From contig CM082596.2 in assembly GCA_040954595.2 (NCBI GenBank), forward strand, positions 1,178,001 through 1,242,000: a stretch of DNA of 64,000 bases. The letters are read 5' to 3'. Shown in pieces: positions 41,801-55,748 of the stretch. This DNA comes from Balanoglossus misakiensis. Its lineage: Eukaryota > Hemichordata. Each line of letters starts with the position of its first letter. Position 1 is the stretch's first letter. A program made the position numbers and the translations under genes. The notes beneath the pieces are model-generated. The model did no database searches. It saw nothing but the letters and a program-made list of their open reading frames with translations, and was not told where the DNA came from.

Positions 41801-44800
41801 CGCGAAAAATCGACCATTTTTCGACTTTGGGAATTTTCGGAAATTTGGTGATTTTTTCATAAAAATCATGGGTTATAGCTCAGGAAAATCGCGAAAAATC
41901 GACCATTTTTCGACTTTGGGAATTTTCGAAATTTGGTGATTTTTTGATAAAAATCATGGGTTATAGCTCAGGAAAATCGCGAAAAATCGACCATTTTTCG
42001 ACTTTGGGAATTTTCGAAATTTGGTGATTTTTTCATAAAAATCATGGGTTATAGCTCAGGAAAATCGCGAAAAATCGACCATTTTTCGACTTTGGGAATT
42101 TTCGAAATTTGGTGATTTTTTCATAAAAATCATGGGTTATAGATCAGGAAAATCGCGAAAAATCGACCATTTTTCGACTTTGGGAATTTTCGAAATTTGA
42201 TGATTTTTTCATAAAAATCATGGGTTATAGCTCAGAAAATCGCGAAAAATCGACCATTTTTCGACTTTGGGAATTTTCGAAATTTGGTGATTTTTTGATA
42301 AAAATCATGGGTTATAGCTCAGGAAAATCGCGAAAAATCGACCATTTTCGACTTTGGGAATTTTCGAAATTTGGTGATTTTTTGATAAAAATCATGGGTT
42401 ATAGCTCAGGAAAATCGCGAAAAATCGACCATTTTTCGACTTTGGGAATTTTCGAAATTTGGTGATTTTTTGATAAAAATCATGGGTTATAGCTCAGGAA
42501 AATCGCGAAAAATCGACCATTTTTCGACTTTGGGAATTTTCGAAATTTGGTGATTTTTTCATAAAAAGCATGGGTTATAGCTCAGGAAAATCGCGAAAAA
42601 TCGACCATTTTTCGACTTTGGGAATTTTCGAAATTTGGTGATTTTTTGATAAAAATCATGGGTTATAGCTCAGGAAAATCGCGAAAAATCGACCATTTTT
42701 CGACTTTGGGAATTTTCGAAATTTGGTGATTTTTTGATAAAAATCATGGGTTATAGCTCAGGAAAATCGCGAAAAATCGACCATTTTCGACTTTGGGAAT
42801 TTTCGAAATTTGGTGATTTTTTGAATAAAAATCATGGGTTATAGCTCAGGAAAATCGCGAAAAATCGACCATTTTTCGACTTTGGGAATTTTCGAAATTT
42901 GGTGATTTTTTGATAAAAAGCATGGGTTATAGCTCAGGAAAATCGCGAAAAATCGACCATTTTTCGACTTTGGGAATTTTCGAATTTGGTGATTTTTCAT
43001 AAAAATCATGGGTTATAGCTCAGGAAAATCGCGAAAAATCGACCATTTTTCGACTTTGGGAATTTTCGAAATTTGGTGATTTTTTCATAAAAATCATGGG
43101 TTATAGCTCAGGAAAATCGCGAAAAATCGACCATTTTTCGACTTTGGGAATTTTCGAAATTTGGTGATTTTTTGATAAAAATCATGGGTTATAGCTCAGG
43201 AAAATCGCGAAAAATCGACCATTTTCGACTTTGGGAATTTCCGAAATTTGGTGATTTTTTCATAAAAATCATGGGTTATAGCTCAGGAAAATCGCGAAAA
43301 ATCGACCATTTTTCGACTTTGGGATTTTCGAAATTTGGTGATTTTTTCATAAAAATCATGGGTTATAGCTCAGGAAAATCGCGAAAAATCGACCATTTTT
43401 CGACTTTGGGAATTTTCGAAATTTGATGATTTTTTCATAAAAATCATGGGTTATAGCTCAGGAAAATCGCGAAAAATCGACCATTTTTCGACTTTGGGAA
43501 TTTTCGAAATTTGGTGATTTTTTGATAAAAATCATGGGTTATAGCTCAGGAAAATCGCGAAAAATCGACCATTTTTCGACTTTGGGAATTTTCGAAATTT
43601 GGTGATTTTTTGATAAAAATCATGGGTTATAGCTCAGGAAAATCGCGAAAAATCGACCATTTTTCGACTTTGGGAATTTTCGAAATTTGGTGATTTTTTG
43701 ATAAAAATCATGGGTTATAGCTCAGGAAAATCGCGAAAAATCGACCATTTTTCGACTTTGGGAATTTTCGAAATTTGGTGATTTTTTGATAAAAATCATG
43801 GGTTATAGCTCAGGAAAATCGCGAAAAATCGACCATTTTTCGACTTTGGGAATTTTCGAAATTTGGTGATTTTTTGATAAAAATCATGGGTTATAGCTCA
43901 GGAAAATCGCGAAAAATCGACCATTTTTCGACTTTGGGAATTTTCGAAATTTGGTGATTTTTTGATAAAAATCATGGGTTATAGCTCAGGAAAATCGCGA
44001 AAAATCGACCATTTTTCGACTTTGGGAATTTTCGAAATTTGGTGATTTTTTGATAAAAATCATGGGTTATAGCTCAGGAAAATCGCGAAAAATCGACCAT
44101 TTTTCGACTTTGGGAATTTTCGAAATTTGGTGATTTTTTCATAAAAACCATGGGTTATAGCTCAGGAAAATAGCGAAAAATCGACCATTTTTCGACTTTG
44201 GGAATTTTCGAAATTTGGTGATTTTTTGATAAAAATCATGGGTTATAGCTCAGGAAAATCGCGAAAAATCGACCATTTTTCGACTTTGGGAATTTTCGAA
44301 ATTTGGTGATTTTTTGATAAAAACCATGGGTTATAGCTCAGGAAAATCGCGAAAAATCGACCATTTTTCGACTTTGGGAATTTTCGAAATTTGGTGATTT
44401 TTTGATAAAAATCATGGGTTATAGCTCAGGAAAATCGCGAAAAATCGACCATTTTTCGACTTTGGGAATTTTCGAAATTTGGTGATTTTTTGATAAAAAG
44501 CATGGGTTATAGCTCAGGAAAATCGCGAAAAATCGACCATTTTTCGACTTTGGGAATTTTCGAAATTTGGTGATTTTTTGATAAAAAGCATGGGTTATAG
44601 CTCAGGAAAATCGCGAAAAATCGACCATTTTTCGACTTTGGGAATTTTCGAAATTTGGTGATTTTTTGATAAAAAGCATGGGTTATAGCTCAGGAAAATC
44701 GCGAAAAATCGACCATTTTTCGACTTTGGGAATTTTCGAAATTTGGTGATTTTTTGATAAAAAGCATGGGTTATAGCTCAGGAAAATCGCGAAAAATCTA

Positions 44801-47800
44801 CCATTTTTCGACTTTGGGAATTTTCGAAATTTGGTGATTTTTTGATAAAAAGCATGGGTTATAGCTCAGGAAAATCGCGAAAAATCGACCATTTTTCGAC
44901 TTTGGGAATTTTCGAAATTTGGTGATTTTTTCATAAAAATCATGGGTTATAGCTCAGGAAAATCGCGAAAAATCGACCATTTTTCGACTTTGGGAATTTT
45001 CGAAATTTGGTGATTTTTTGATAAAAATCATGGGTTATAGCTCAGGAAAATCGCGAAAAATCGACCATTTTTCGACTTTGGGAATTTTCGAAATTTGGTG
45101 ATTTTTTGATAAAAAGCATGGGTTATAGCTCAGGAAAATCGCGAAAAATCGACCATTTTTCGACTTTGGGAATTTTCGAAATTTGGTGATTTTTTGATAA
45201 AAATCATGGGTTATAGCTCAGGAAAATCGCGAAAAATCGACCATTTTTCGACTTTGGGAATTTTCGAAATTTGGTGATTTTTTGATAAAAATCATGGGTT
45301 ATAGCTCAGGAAAATCGCGAAAAATCGACCATTTTTCGACTTTGGGAATTTTCGAAATTTGGTGATTTTTTCATAAAAAGCATGGGTTATAGCTCAGGAA
45401 AATCGCGAAAAATCGACCATTTTTCGACTTTGGGAATTTTCGAAATTTGGTGATTTTTTGATAAAAATCATGGGTTATAGCTCAGGAAAATCGCGAAAAA
45501 TCGACCATTTTTCGACTTTGGGAATTTTCGAAATTTGGTGATTTTTTGATAAAAATCATGGGTTATAGCTCAGGAAAATCGCGAAAAATCGACCATTTTT
45601 CGACTTTGGGAATTTTCGAAATTTGGTGATTTTTTGATAAAAATCATGGGTTATAGCTCAGGAAAATCGCGAAAAATCGACCATTTTTCGACTTTGGGAA
45701 TTTTCGAAATTTGGTGATTTTTTGATAAAAATCATGGGTTATAGCTCAGGAAAATCGCGAAAAATCGACCATTTTTCGACTTTGGGAATTTTCGAAATTT
45801 GGTGATTTTTTCATAAAAACCATGGGTTATAGCTCAGGAAAATCGCGAAAAATCGACCATTTTTCGACTTTGGGAATTTTCGAAATTTGGTGATTTTTTG
45901 ATAAAAAGCATGGGTTATAGCTCAGGAAAATCGCGAAAAATCGACCATTTTTCGACTTTGGGAATTTTCGAAATTTGGTGATTTTTTGATAAAAATCATG
46001 GGTTATAGCTCAGGAAAATCGCGAAAAATCGACCATTTTTCGACTTTGGGAATTTTCGAAATTTGGTGATTTTTTGATAAAAATCATGGGTTATAGCTCA
46101 GGAAAATCGCGAAAAATCGACCATTTTTCGACTTTGGGAATTTTCGAAATTTGGTGATTTTTTGATAAAAATCATGGGTTATAGCTCAGGAAAATCGCGA
46201 AAAATCGACCATTTTTCGACTTTGGGAATTTTCGAAATTTGGTGATTTTTTGATAAAAATCATGGGTTATAGCTCAGGAAAATCGCGAAAAATCGACCAT
46301 TTTTCGACTTTGGGAATTTTCGAAATTTGGTGATTTTTTGATAAAAATCATGGGTTATAGCTCAGGAAAATCGCGAAAAATCGACCATTTTTCGACTTTG
46401 GGAATTTTCGAAATTTGGTGATTTTTTGATAAAAATCATGGGTTATAGCTCAGGAAAATCGCGAAAAATCGACCATTTTTCGACTTTGGGAATTTTCGAA
46501 ATTTGGTGATTTTTTGATAAAAATCATGGGTTATAGCTCAGGAAAATCGCGAAAAATCGACCATTTTTCGACTTTGGGAATTTTCGAAATTTGGTGATTT
46601 TTTGATAAAAATCATGGGTTATAGCTCAGGAAAATCGCGAAAAATCGACCATTTTTCGACTTTGGGAATTTTCGAAATTTGGTGATTTTTTGATAAAAAT
46701 CATGGGTTATAGCTCAGGAAAATCGCGAAAAATCGACCATTTTTCGACTTTGGGAATTTTCGAAATTTGGTGATTTTTTGATAAAAATCATGGGTTATAG
46801 CTCAGGAAAATCGCGAAAAATCGACCATTTTTCGACTTTGGGAATTTTCGAAATTTGGTGATTTTTTGATAAAAATCATGGGTTATAGCTCAGGAAAATC
46901 GCGAAAAATCGACCATTTTTCGACTTTGGGAATTTTCGAAATTTGGTGATTTTTTCATAAAAACCATGGGTTATAGCTCAGGAAAATCGCGAAAAATCGA
47001 CCATTTTTCGACTTTGGGAATTTTCGAAATTTGGTGATTTTTTGATAAAAAGCATGGGTTATAGCTCAGGAAAATCGCGAAAAATCGACCATTTTTCGAC
47101 TTTGGGAATTTTCGAAATTTGGTGATTTTTTGATAAAAATCATGGGTTATAGCTCAGGAAAATCGCGAAAAATCGACCATTTTTCGACTTTGGGAATTTT
47201 CGAAATTTGGTGATTTTTTGATAAAAATCATGGGTTATAGCTCAGGAAAATCGCGAAAAATCGACCATTTTTCGACGTTGGGAATTTTCGAAATTTGGTG
47301 ATTTTTTGATAAAAATCATGGGTTATAGCTCAGGAAAATCGCGAAAAATCGACCATTTTTCGACTTTGGGAATTTTCGAAATTTGGTGATTTTTTGATAA
47401 AAATCATGGGTTATAGCTCAGGAAAATCGCGAAAAATCGACCATTTTTCGACGTTGGGAATTTTCGAAATTTGGTGATTTTTTGATAAAAATCATGGGTT
47501 ATAGCTCAGGAAAATCGCGAAAAATCGACCATTTTTCGACTTTGGGAATTTTCGAAATTTGGTGATTTTTTGATAAAAATCATGGGTTATAGCTCAGGAA
47601 AATCGCGAAAAATCGACCATTTTTCGACTTTGGGAATTTTCGAAATTTGGTGATTTTTTGATAAAAATCATGGGTTATAGCTCAGGAAAATCGCGAAAAA
47701 TCGACCATTTTTCGACTTTGGGAATTTTCGAAATTTGGTGATTTTTTCATAAAAACCATGGGTTATAGCTCAGGAAAATCGCGAAAAATCGACCATTTTT

Positions 47801-50800
47801 CGACTTTGGGAATTTTCGAAATTTGGTGATTTTTTGATAAAAATCATGGGTTATAGCTCAGGAAAATCGCGAAAAATCGACCATTTTTCGACTTTGGGAA
47901 TTTTCGAAATTTGGTGATTTTTTGATAAAAATCATGGGTTATAGCTCAGGAAAATCGCGAAAAATCGACCATTTTTCGACTTTGGGAATTTTCGAAATTT
48001 GGTGATTTTTTCATAAAAAGCATGGGTTATAGCTCAGGAAAATCGCGAAAAATCGACCATTTTTCGACTTTGGGAATTTTCGAAATTTGGTGATTTTTTG
48101 ATAAAAAGCATGGGTTATAGCTCAGGAAAATCGCGAAAAATCGACCATTTTTCGACTTTGGGAATTTTCGAAATTTGGTGATTTTTTGATAAAAAGCATG
48201 GGTTATAGCTCAGGAAAATCGCGAAAAATCGACCATTTTTCGACTTTGGGAATTTTCGAAATTTGGTGATTTTTTCATAAAAATCATGGGTTATAGCTCA
48301 GGAAAATCGCGAAAAATCGACCATTTTTCGACTTTGGGAATTTTCGAAATTTGGTGATTTTTTCATAAAAATCATGGGTTATAGCTCAGGAAAATCGCGA
48401 AAAATCGACCATTTTTCGACTTTGGGAATTTTCGAAATTTGGTGATTTTTTGATAAAAATCATGGGTTATAGCTCAGGAAAATCGCGAAAAATCGACCAT
48501 TTTTCGACTTTGGGAATTTTCGAAATTTGGTGATTTTTTGATAAAAATCATGGGTTATAGCTCAGGAAAATCGCGAAAAATCGACCATTTTTCGACTTTG
48601 GGAATTTTCGAAATTTGGTGATTTTTTGATAAAAATCATGGGTTATAGCTCAGGAAAATCGCGAAAAATCGACCATTTTTCGACTTTGGGAATTTTCGAA
48701 ATTTGGTGATTTTTTGATAAAAATCATGGGTTATAGCTCAGGAAAATCGCGAAAAATCGACCATTTTTCGACTTTGGGAATTTTCGAAATTTGGTGATTT
48801 TTTCATAAAAAGCATGGGTTATAGCTCAGGAAAATCGCGAAAAATCGACCATTTTTCGACTTTGGGAATTTTCGAAATTTGGTGATTTTTTGATAAAAAT
48901 CATGGGTTATAGCTCAGGAAAATCGCGAAAAATCGACCATTTTTCGACTTTGGGAATTTTCGAAATTTGGTGATTTTTTGATAAAAAGCATGGGTTATAG
49001 CTCAGGAAAATCGCGAAAAATCGACCATTTTTCGACTTTGGGAATTTTCGAAATTTGGTGATTTTTTGATAAAAAGCATGGGTTATAGCTCAGGAAAATC
49101 GCGAAAAATCGACCATTTTTCGACTTTGGGAATTTTCGAAATTTGGTGATTTTTTCATAAAAATCATGGGTTATAGCTCAGGAAAATCGCGAAAAATCGA
49201 CCATTTTTCGACTTTGGGAATTTTCGAAATTTGGTGATTTTTTCATAAAAATCATGGGTTATAGCTCAGGAAAATCGCGAAAAATCGACCATTTTTCGAC
49301 TTTGGGAATTTTCGAAATTTGGTGATTTTTTCATAAAAATCATGGGTTATAGCTCAGGAAAATCGCGAAAAATCGACCATTTTTCGACTTTGGGAATTTT
49401 CGAAATTTGGTGATTTTTTCATAAAAATCATGGGTTATAGCTCAGGAAAATCGCGAAAAATCGACCATTTTTCGACTTTGGGAATTTTCGAAATTTGGTG
49501 ATTTTTTGATAAAAATCATGGGTTATAGCTCAGGAAAATCGCGAAAAATCGACCATTTTTCGACTTTGGGAATTTTCGAAATTTGGTGATTTTTTGATAA
49601 AAATCATGGGTTATAGCTCAGGAAAATCGCGAAAAATCGACCATTTTTCGACTTTGGGAATTTTCGAAATTTGGTGATTTTTTGATAAAAATCATGGGTT
49701 ATAGCTCAGGAAAATCGCGAAAAATCGACCATTTTTCGACGTTGGGAATTTTCGAAATTTGGTGATTTTTTGATAAAAATCATGGGTTATAGCTCAGGAA
49801 AATCGCGAAAAATCGACCATTTTTCGACTTTGGGAATTTTCGAAATTTGGTGATTTTTTGATAAAAATCATGGGTTATAGCTCAGGAAAATCGCGAAAAA
49901 TCGACCATTTTTCGACTTTGGGAATTTTCGAAATTTGGTGATTTTTTGATAAAAATCATGGGTTATAGCTCAGGAAAATCGCGAAAAATCGACCATTTTT
50001 CGACTTTGGGAATTTTCGAAATTTGGTGATTTTTTGATAAAAATCATGGGTTATAGCTCAGGAAAATCGCGAAAAATCGACCATTTTTCGACTTTGGGAA
50101 TTTTCGAAATTTGGTGATTTTTTGATAAAAATCATGGGTTATAGCTCAGGAAAATCGCGAAAAATCGACCATTTTTCGACTTTGGGAATTTTCGAAATTT
50201 GGTGATTTTTTCATAAAAAGCATGGGTTATAGCTCAGGAAAATCGCGAAAAATCGACCATTTTTCGACTTTGGGAATTTTCGAAATTTGGTGATTTTTTG
50301 ATAAAAATCATGGGTTATAGCTCAGGAAAATCGCGAAAAATCGACCATTTTTCGACTTTGGGAATTTTCGAAATTTGGTGATTTTTTGATAAAAATCATG
50401 GGTTATAGCTCAGGAAAATCGCGAAAAATCGACCATTTTTCGACTTTGGGAATTTTCGAAATTTGGTGATTTTTTGATAAAAATCATGGGTTATAGCTCA
50501 GGAAAATCGCGAAAAATCGACCATTTTTCGACTTTGGGAATTTTCGAAATTTGGTGATTTTTTGATAAAAATCATGGGTTATAGCTCAGGAAAATCGCGA
50601 AAAATCGACCATTTTTCGACTTTGGGAATTTTCGAAATTTGGTGATTTTTTGATAAAAATCATGGGTTATAGCTCAGGAAAATCGCGAAAAATCGACCAT
50701 TTTTCGACTTTGGGAATTTTCGAAATTTGGTGATTTTTTGATAAAAATCATGGGTTATAGCTCAGGAAAATCGCGAAAAATCGACCATTTTTCGACTTTG

Positions 50801-53800
50801 GGAATTTTCGAAATTTGGTGATTTTTTGATAAAAATCATGGGTTATAGCTCAGGAAAATCGCGAAAAATCGACCATTTTTCGACTTTGGGAATTTTCGAA
50901 ATTTGGTGATTTTTTGATAAAAATCATGGGTTATAGCTCAGGAAAATCGCGAAAAATCGACCATTTTTCGACTTTGGGAATTTTCGAAATTTGGTGATTT
51001 TTTGATAAAAATCATGGGTTATAGCTCAGGAAAATCGCGAAAAATCGACCATTTTTCGACTTTGGGAATTTTCGAAATTTGGTGATTTTTTGATAAAAAT
51101 CATGGGTTATAGCTCAGGAAAATCGCGAAAAATCGACCATTTTTCGACTTTGGGAATTTTCGAAATTTGGTGATTTTTTGATAAAAATCATGGGTTATAG
51201 CTCAGGAAAATCGCGAAAAATCGACCATTTTTCGACTTTGGGAATTTTCGAAATTTGGTGATTTTTTGATAAAAATCATGGGTTATAGCTCAGGAAAATC
51301 GCGAAAAATCGACCATTTTTCGACTTTGGGAATTTTCGAAATTTGGTGATTTTTTGATAAAAATCATGGGTTATAGCTCAGGAAAATCGCGAAAAATCGA
51401 CCATTTTTCGACTTTGGGAATTTTCGAAATTTGGTGATTTTTTGATAAAAATCATGGGTTATAGCTCAGGAAAATCGCGAAAAATCGACCATTTTTCGAC
51501 TTTGGGAATTTTCGAAATTTGGTGATTTTTTGATAAAAATCATGGGTTATAGCTCAGGAAAATCGCGAAAAATCGACCATTTTTCGACTTTGGGAATTTT
51601 CGAAATTTGGTGATTTTTTGATAAAAAGCATGGGTTATAGCTCAGGAAAATCGCGAAAAATCGACCATTTTTCGACTTTGGGAATTTTCGAAATTTGGTG
51701 ATTTTTTTGATAAAAAGCATGGGTTATAGCTCAGGAAAATCGCGAAAAATCGACCATTTTTCGACTTTGGGAATTTTCGAAATTTGGTGATTTTTTGATA
51801 AAAAGCATGGGTTATAGCTCAGGAAAATCGCGAAAAATCGACCATTTTTCGACTTTGGGAATTTTCGAAATTTGGTGATTTTTTCATAAAAAGCATGGGT
51901 TATAGCTCAGGAAAATCGCGAAAAATCGACCATTTTTCGACTTTGGGAATTTTCGAAATTTGGTGATTTTTTCATAAAAATCATGGGTTATAGCTCAGGA
52001 AAATCGCGAAAAATCGACCATTTTTCGACTTTGGGAATTTTCGAAATTTGGTGATTTTTTCATAAAAATCATGGGTTATAGCTCAGGAAAATCGCGAAAA
52101 ATCGACCATTTTTCGACTTTGGGAATTTTCGAAATTTGGTGATTTTTTTATAAAAACCATGGGTTATAGCTCAGGAAAATCGCGAAAAATCGACCATTTT
52201 TCGACTTTGGGAATTTTCGAAATTTGGTGATTTTTTCATAAAAACCATGGGTTATAGCTCAGGAAAATCGCGAAAAATCGACCATTTTTCGACTTTGGGA
52301 ATTTTCGAAATTTGGTGATTTTTTGATAAAAATCATGGGTTATAGCTCAGGAAAATCGCGAAAAATCGACCATTTTTCGACTTTGGGAATTTTCGAAATT
52401 TGGTGATTTTTTGATAAAAATCATGGGTTATAGCTCAGGAAAATCGCGAAAAATCGACCATTTTTCGACTTTGGGAATTTTCGAAATTTGGTGATTTTTT
52501 CATAAAAACCATGGGTTATAGCTCAGGAAAATCGCGAAAAATCGACCATTTTTCGACTTTGGGAATTTTCGAAATTTGGTGATTTTTTGATAAAAATCAT
52601 GGGTTATAGCTCAGGAAAATCGCGAAAAATCGACCATTTTTCGACTTTGGGAATTTTCGAAATTTGGTGATTTTTTGATAAAAAGCATGGGTTATAGCTC
52701 AGGAAAATCGCGAAAAATCGACCATTTTTCGACTTTGGGAATTTTCGAAATTTGGTGATTTTTTGATAAAAAGCATGGGTTATAGCTCAGGAAAATCGCG
52801 AAAAATCGACCATTTTTCGACTTTGGGAATTTTCGAAATTTGGTGATTTTTTGATAAAAATCATGGGTTATAGCTCAGGAAAATCGCGAAAAATCGACCA
52901 TTTTTCGACTTTGGGAATTTTCGAAATTTGGTGATTTTTTGATAAAAATCATGGGTTATAGCTCAGGAAAATCGCGAAAAATCGACCATTTTTCGACTTT
53001 GGGAATTTTCGAAATTTGGTGATTTTTTGATAAAAATCATGGGTTATAGCTCAGGAAAATCGCGAAAAATCGACCATTTTTCGACTTTGGGAATTTTCGA
53101 AATTTGGTGATTTTTTGATAAAAATCATGGGTTATAGCTCAGGAAAATCGCGAAAAATCGACCATTTTTCGACTTTGGGAATTTTCGAAATTTGGTGATT
53201 TTTTGATAAAAAGCATGGGTTATAGCTCAGGAAAATCGCGAAAAATCGACCATTTTTCGACTTTGGGAATTTTCGAAATTTGGTGATTTTTTGATAAAAA
53301 GCATGGGTTATAGCTCAGGAAAATCGCGAAAAATCGACCATTTTTCGACTTTGGGAATTTTCGAAATTTGGTGATTTTTTGATAAAAACCATGGGTTATA
53401 GCTCAGGAAAATCGCGAAAAATCGACCATTTTTCGACTTTGGGAATTTTCGAAATTTGGTGATTTTTTGATAAAAAGCATGGGTTATAGCTCAGGAAAAT
53501 CGCGAAAAATCGACCATTTTTCGACTTTGGGAATTTTCGAAATTTGGTGATTTTTTCATAAAAATCATGGGTTATAGCTCAGGAAAATCGCGAAAAATCG
53601 ACCATTTTTCGACTTTGGGAATTTTCGAAATTTGGTGATTTTTTCATAAAAATCATGGGTTATAGCTCAGGAAAATCGCGAAAAATCGACCATTTTTCGA
53701 CTTTGGGAATTTTCGAAATTTGGTGATTTTTTGATAAAAATCATGGATTATAGCTCAGGAAAATCGCGAAAAATCGACCATTTTTCGACTTTGGGAATTT

Positions 53801-55748
53801 TCGAAATTTGGTGATTTTTTCATAAAAATCATGGGTTATAGCTCAGGAAAATCGCGAAAAATCGACCATTTTTCGACTTTGGGAATTTTCGAAATTTGGT
53901 GATTTTTTCATAAAAATCATGGGTTATAGCTCAGGAAAATCGCGAAAAATCGACCATTTTTCGACTTTGGGAATTTTCGAAATTTGGTGATTTTTTCATA
54001 AAAATCATGGGTTATAGCTCAGGAAAATCGCGAAAAATCGACCATTTTTCGACTTTGGGAATTTTCGAAATTTGGTGATTTTTTCATAAAAATCATGGGT
54101 TATAGCTCAGGAAAATCGCGAAAAATCGACCATTTTTCGACTTTGGGAATTTTCGAAATTTGGTGATTTTTTCATAAAAACCATGGGTTATAGCTCAGGA
54201 AAATCGCGAAAAATCGACCATTTTTCGACTTTGGGAATTTTCGAAATTTGGTGATTTTTTCATAAAAATCATGGGTTATAGCTCAGGAAAATCGCGAAAA
54301 ATCGACCATTTTTCGACTTTGGGAATTTTCGAAATTTGGTGATTTTTTGATAAAAATCATGGGTTATAGCTCAGGAAAATCGCGAAAAATCGACCATTTT
54401 TCGACTTTGGGAATTTTCGAAATTTGGTGATTTTTTGATAAAAATCATGGGTTATAGCTCAGGAAAATCGCGAAAAATCGACCATTTTTCGACTTTGGGA
54501 ATTTTCGAAATTTGGTGATTTTTTGATAAAAATCATGGGTTATAGCTCAGGAAAATCGCGAAAAATCGACCATTTTTCGACTTTGGGAATTTTCGAAATT
54601 TGGTGATTTTTTGATAAAAATCATGGGTTATAGCTCAGGAAAATCGCGAAAAATCGACCATTTTTCGACTTTGGGAATTTTCGAAATTTGGTGATTTTTT
54701 GATAAAAATCATGGGTTATAGCTCAGGAAAATCGCGAAAAATCGACCATTTTTCGACTTTGGGAATTTTCGAAATTTGGTGATTTTTTGATAAAAAGCAT
54801 GGGTTATAGCTCAGGAAAATCGCGAAAAATCGACCATTTTTCGACTTTGGGAATTTTCGAAATTTGGTGATTTTTTCATAAAAATCATGGGTTATAGCTC
54901 AGGAAAATCGCGAAAAATCGACCATTTTTCGACTTTGGGAATTTTCGAAATTTGGTGATTTTTTCATAAAAATCATGGGTTATAGCTCAGGAAAATCGCG
55001 AAAAATCGACCATTTTTCGACTTTGGGAATTTTCGAAATTTGGTGATTTTTTGATAAAAATCATGGGTTATAGCTCAGGAAAATCGCGAAAAATCGACCA
55101 TTTTTCGACTTTGGGAATTTTCGAAATTTGGTGATTTTTTGATAAAAATCATGGGTTATAGCTCAGGAAAATCGCGAAAAATCGACCATTTTTCGACTTT
55201 GGGAATTTTCGAAATTTGGTGATTTTTTCATAAAAACCATGGGTTATAGCTCAGGAAAATCGCGAAAAATCGACCATTTTTCGACTTTGGGAATTTTCGA
55301 AATTTGGTGATTTTTTGATAAAAATCATGGGTTATAGCTCAGGAAAATCGCGAAAAATCGACCATTTTTCGACTTTGGGAATTTTCGAAATTTGGTGATT
55401 TTTTGATAAAAATCATGGGTTATAGCTCAGGAAAATCGCGAAAAATCGACCATTTTTCGACTTTGGGAATTTTCGAAATTTGGTGATTTTTTGATAAAAA
55501 TCATGGGTTATAGCTCAGGAAAATCGCGAAAAATCGACCATTTTTCGACTTTGGGAATTTTCGAAATTTGGTGATTTTTTGATAAAAAGCATGGGTTATA
55601 GCTCAGGAAAATCGCGAAAAATCGACCATTTTTCGACTTTGGGAATTTTCGAAATTTGGTGATTTTTTGATAAAAACCATGGGTTATAGCTCAGGAAAAT
55701 CGCGAAAAATCGACCATTTTTCGACTTTGGGAATTTTCGAAATTTGGT
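29854..55748 (+). repeat. Satellite array, family A, forward orientation (~294 monomers)
   Basis: Head-to-tail 88-bp monomers, mostly clean, with a second zone of scattered indels around 38.0-43.4 kb. The junction between units shows the same linked variants as the reverse half, such as GATAAAAAGCATG, GATAAAAATCATG, CATAAAAACCATG and CATAAAAATCATG. Rare markers include GACGTTGGG at 47,277, 47,453 and 49,741, AAAATCTACC near 44,797, and a 5-bp duplication giving TAGCATAGCTCAGG near 36,955. Open frames up to 144 aa elsewhere in the forward array come from repeat translation and indels, not from genes. Confidence 0.96.

Noticed and set aside
17088-55748. CENP-B box in the segment TTTCGACTTTGGGAA
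   Set aside because: The TTCG core is present, but the A and CGGG positions and their spacing do not fit the consensus; centromere function cannot be claimed from this.
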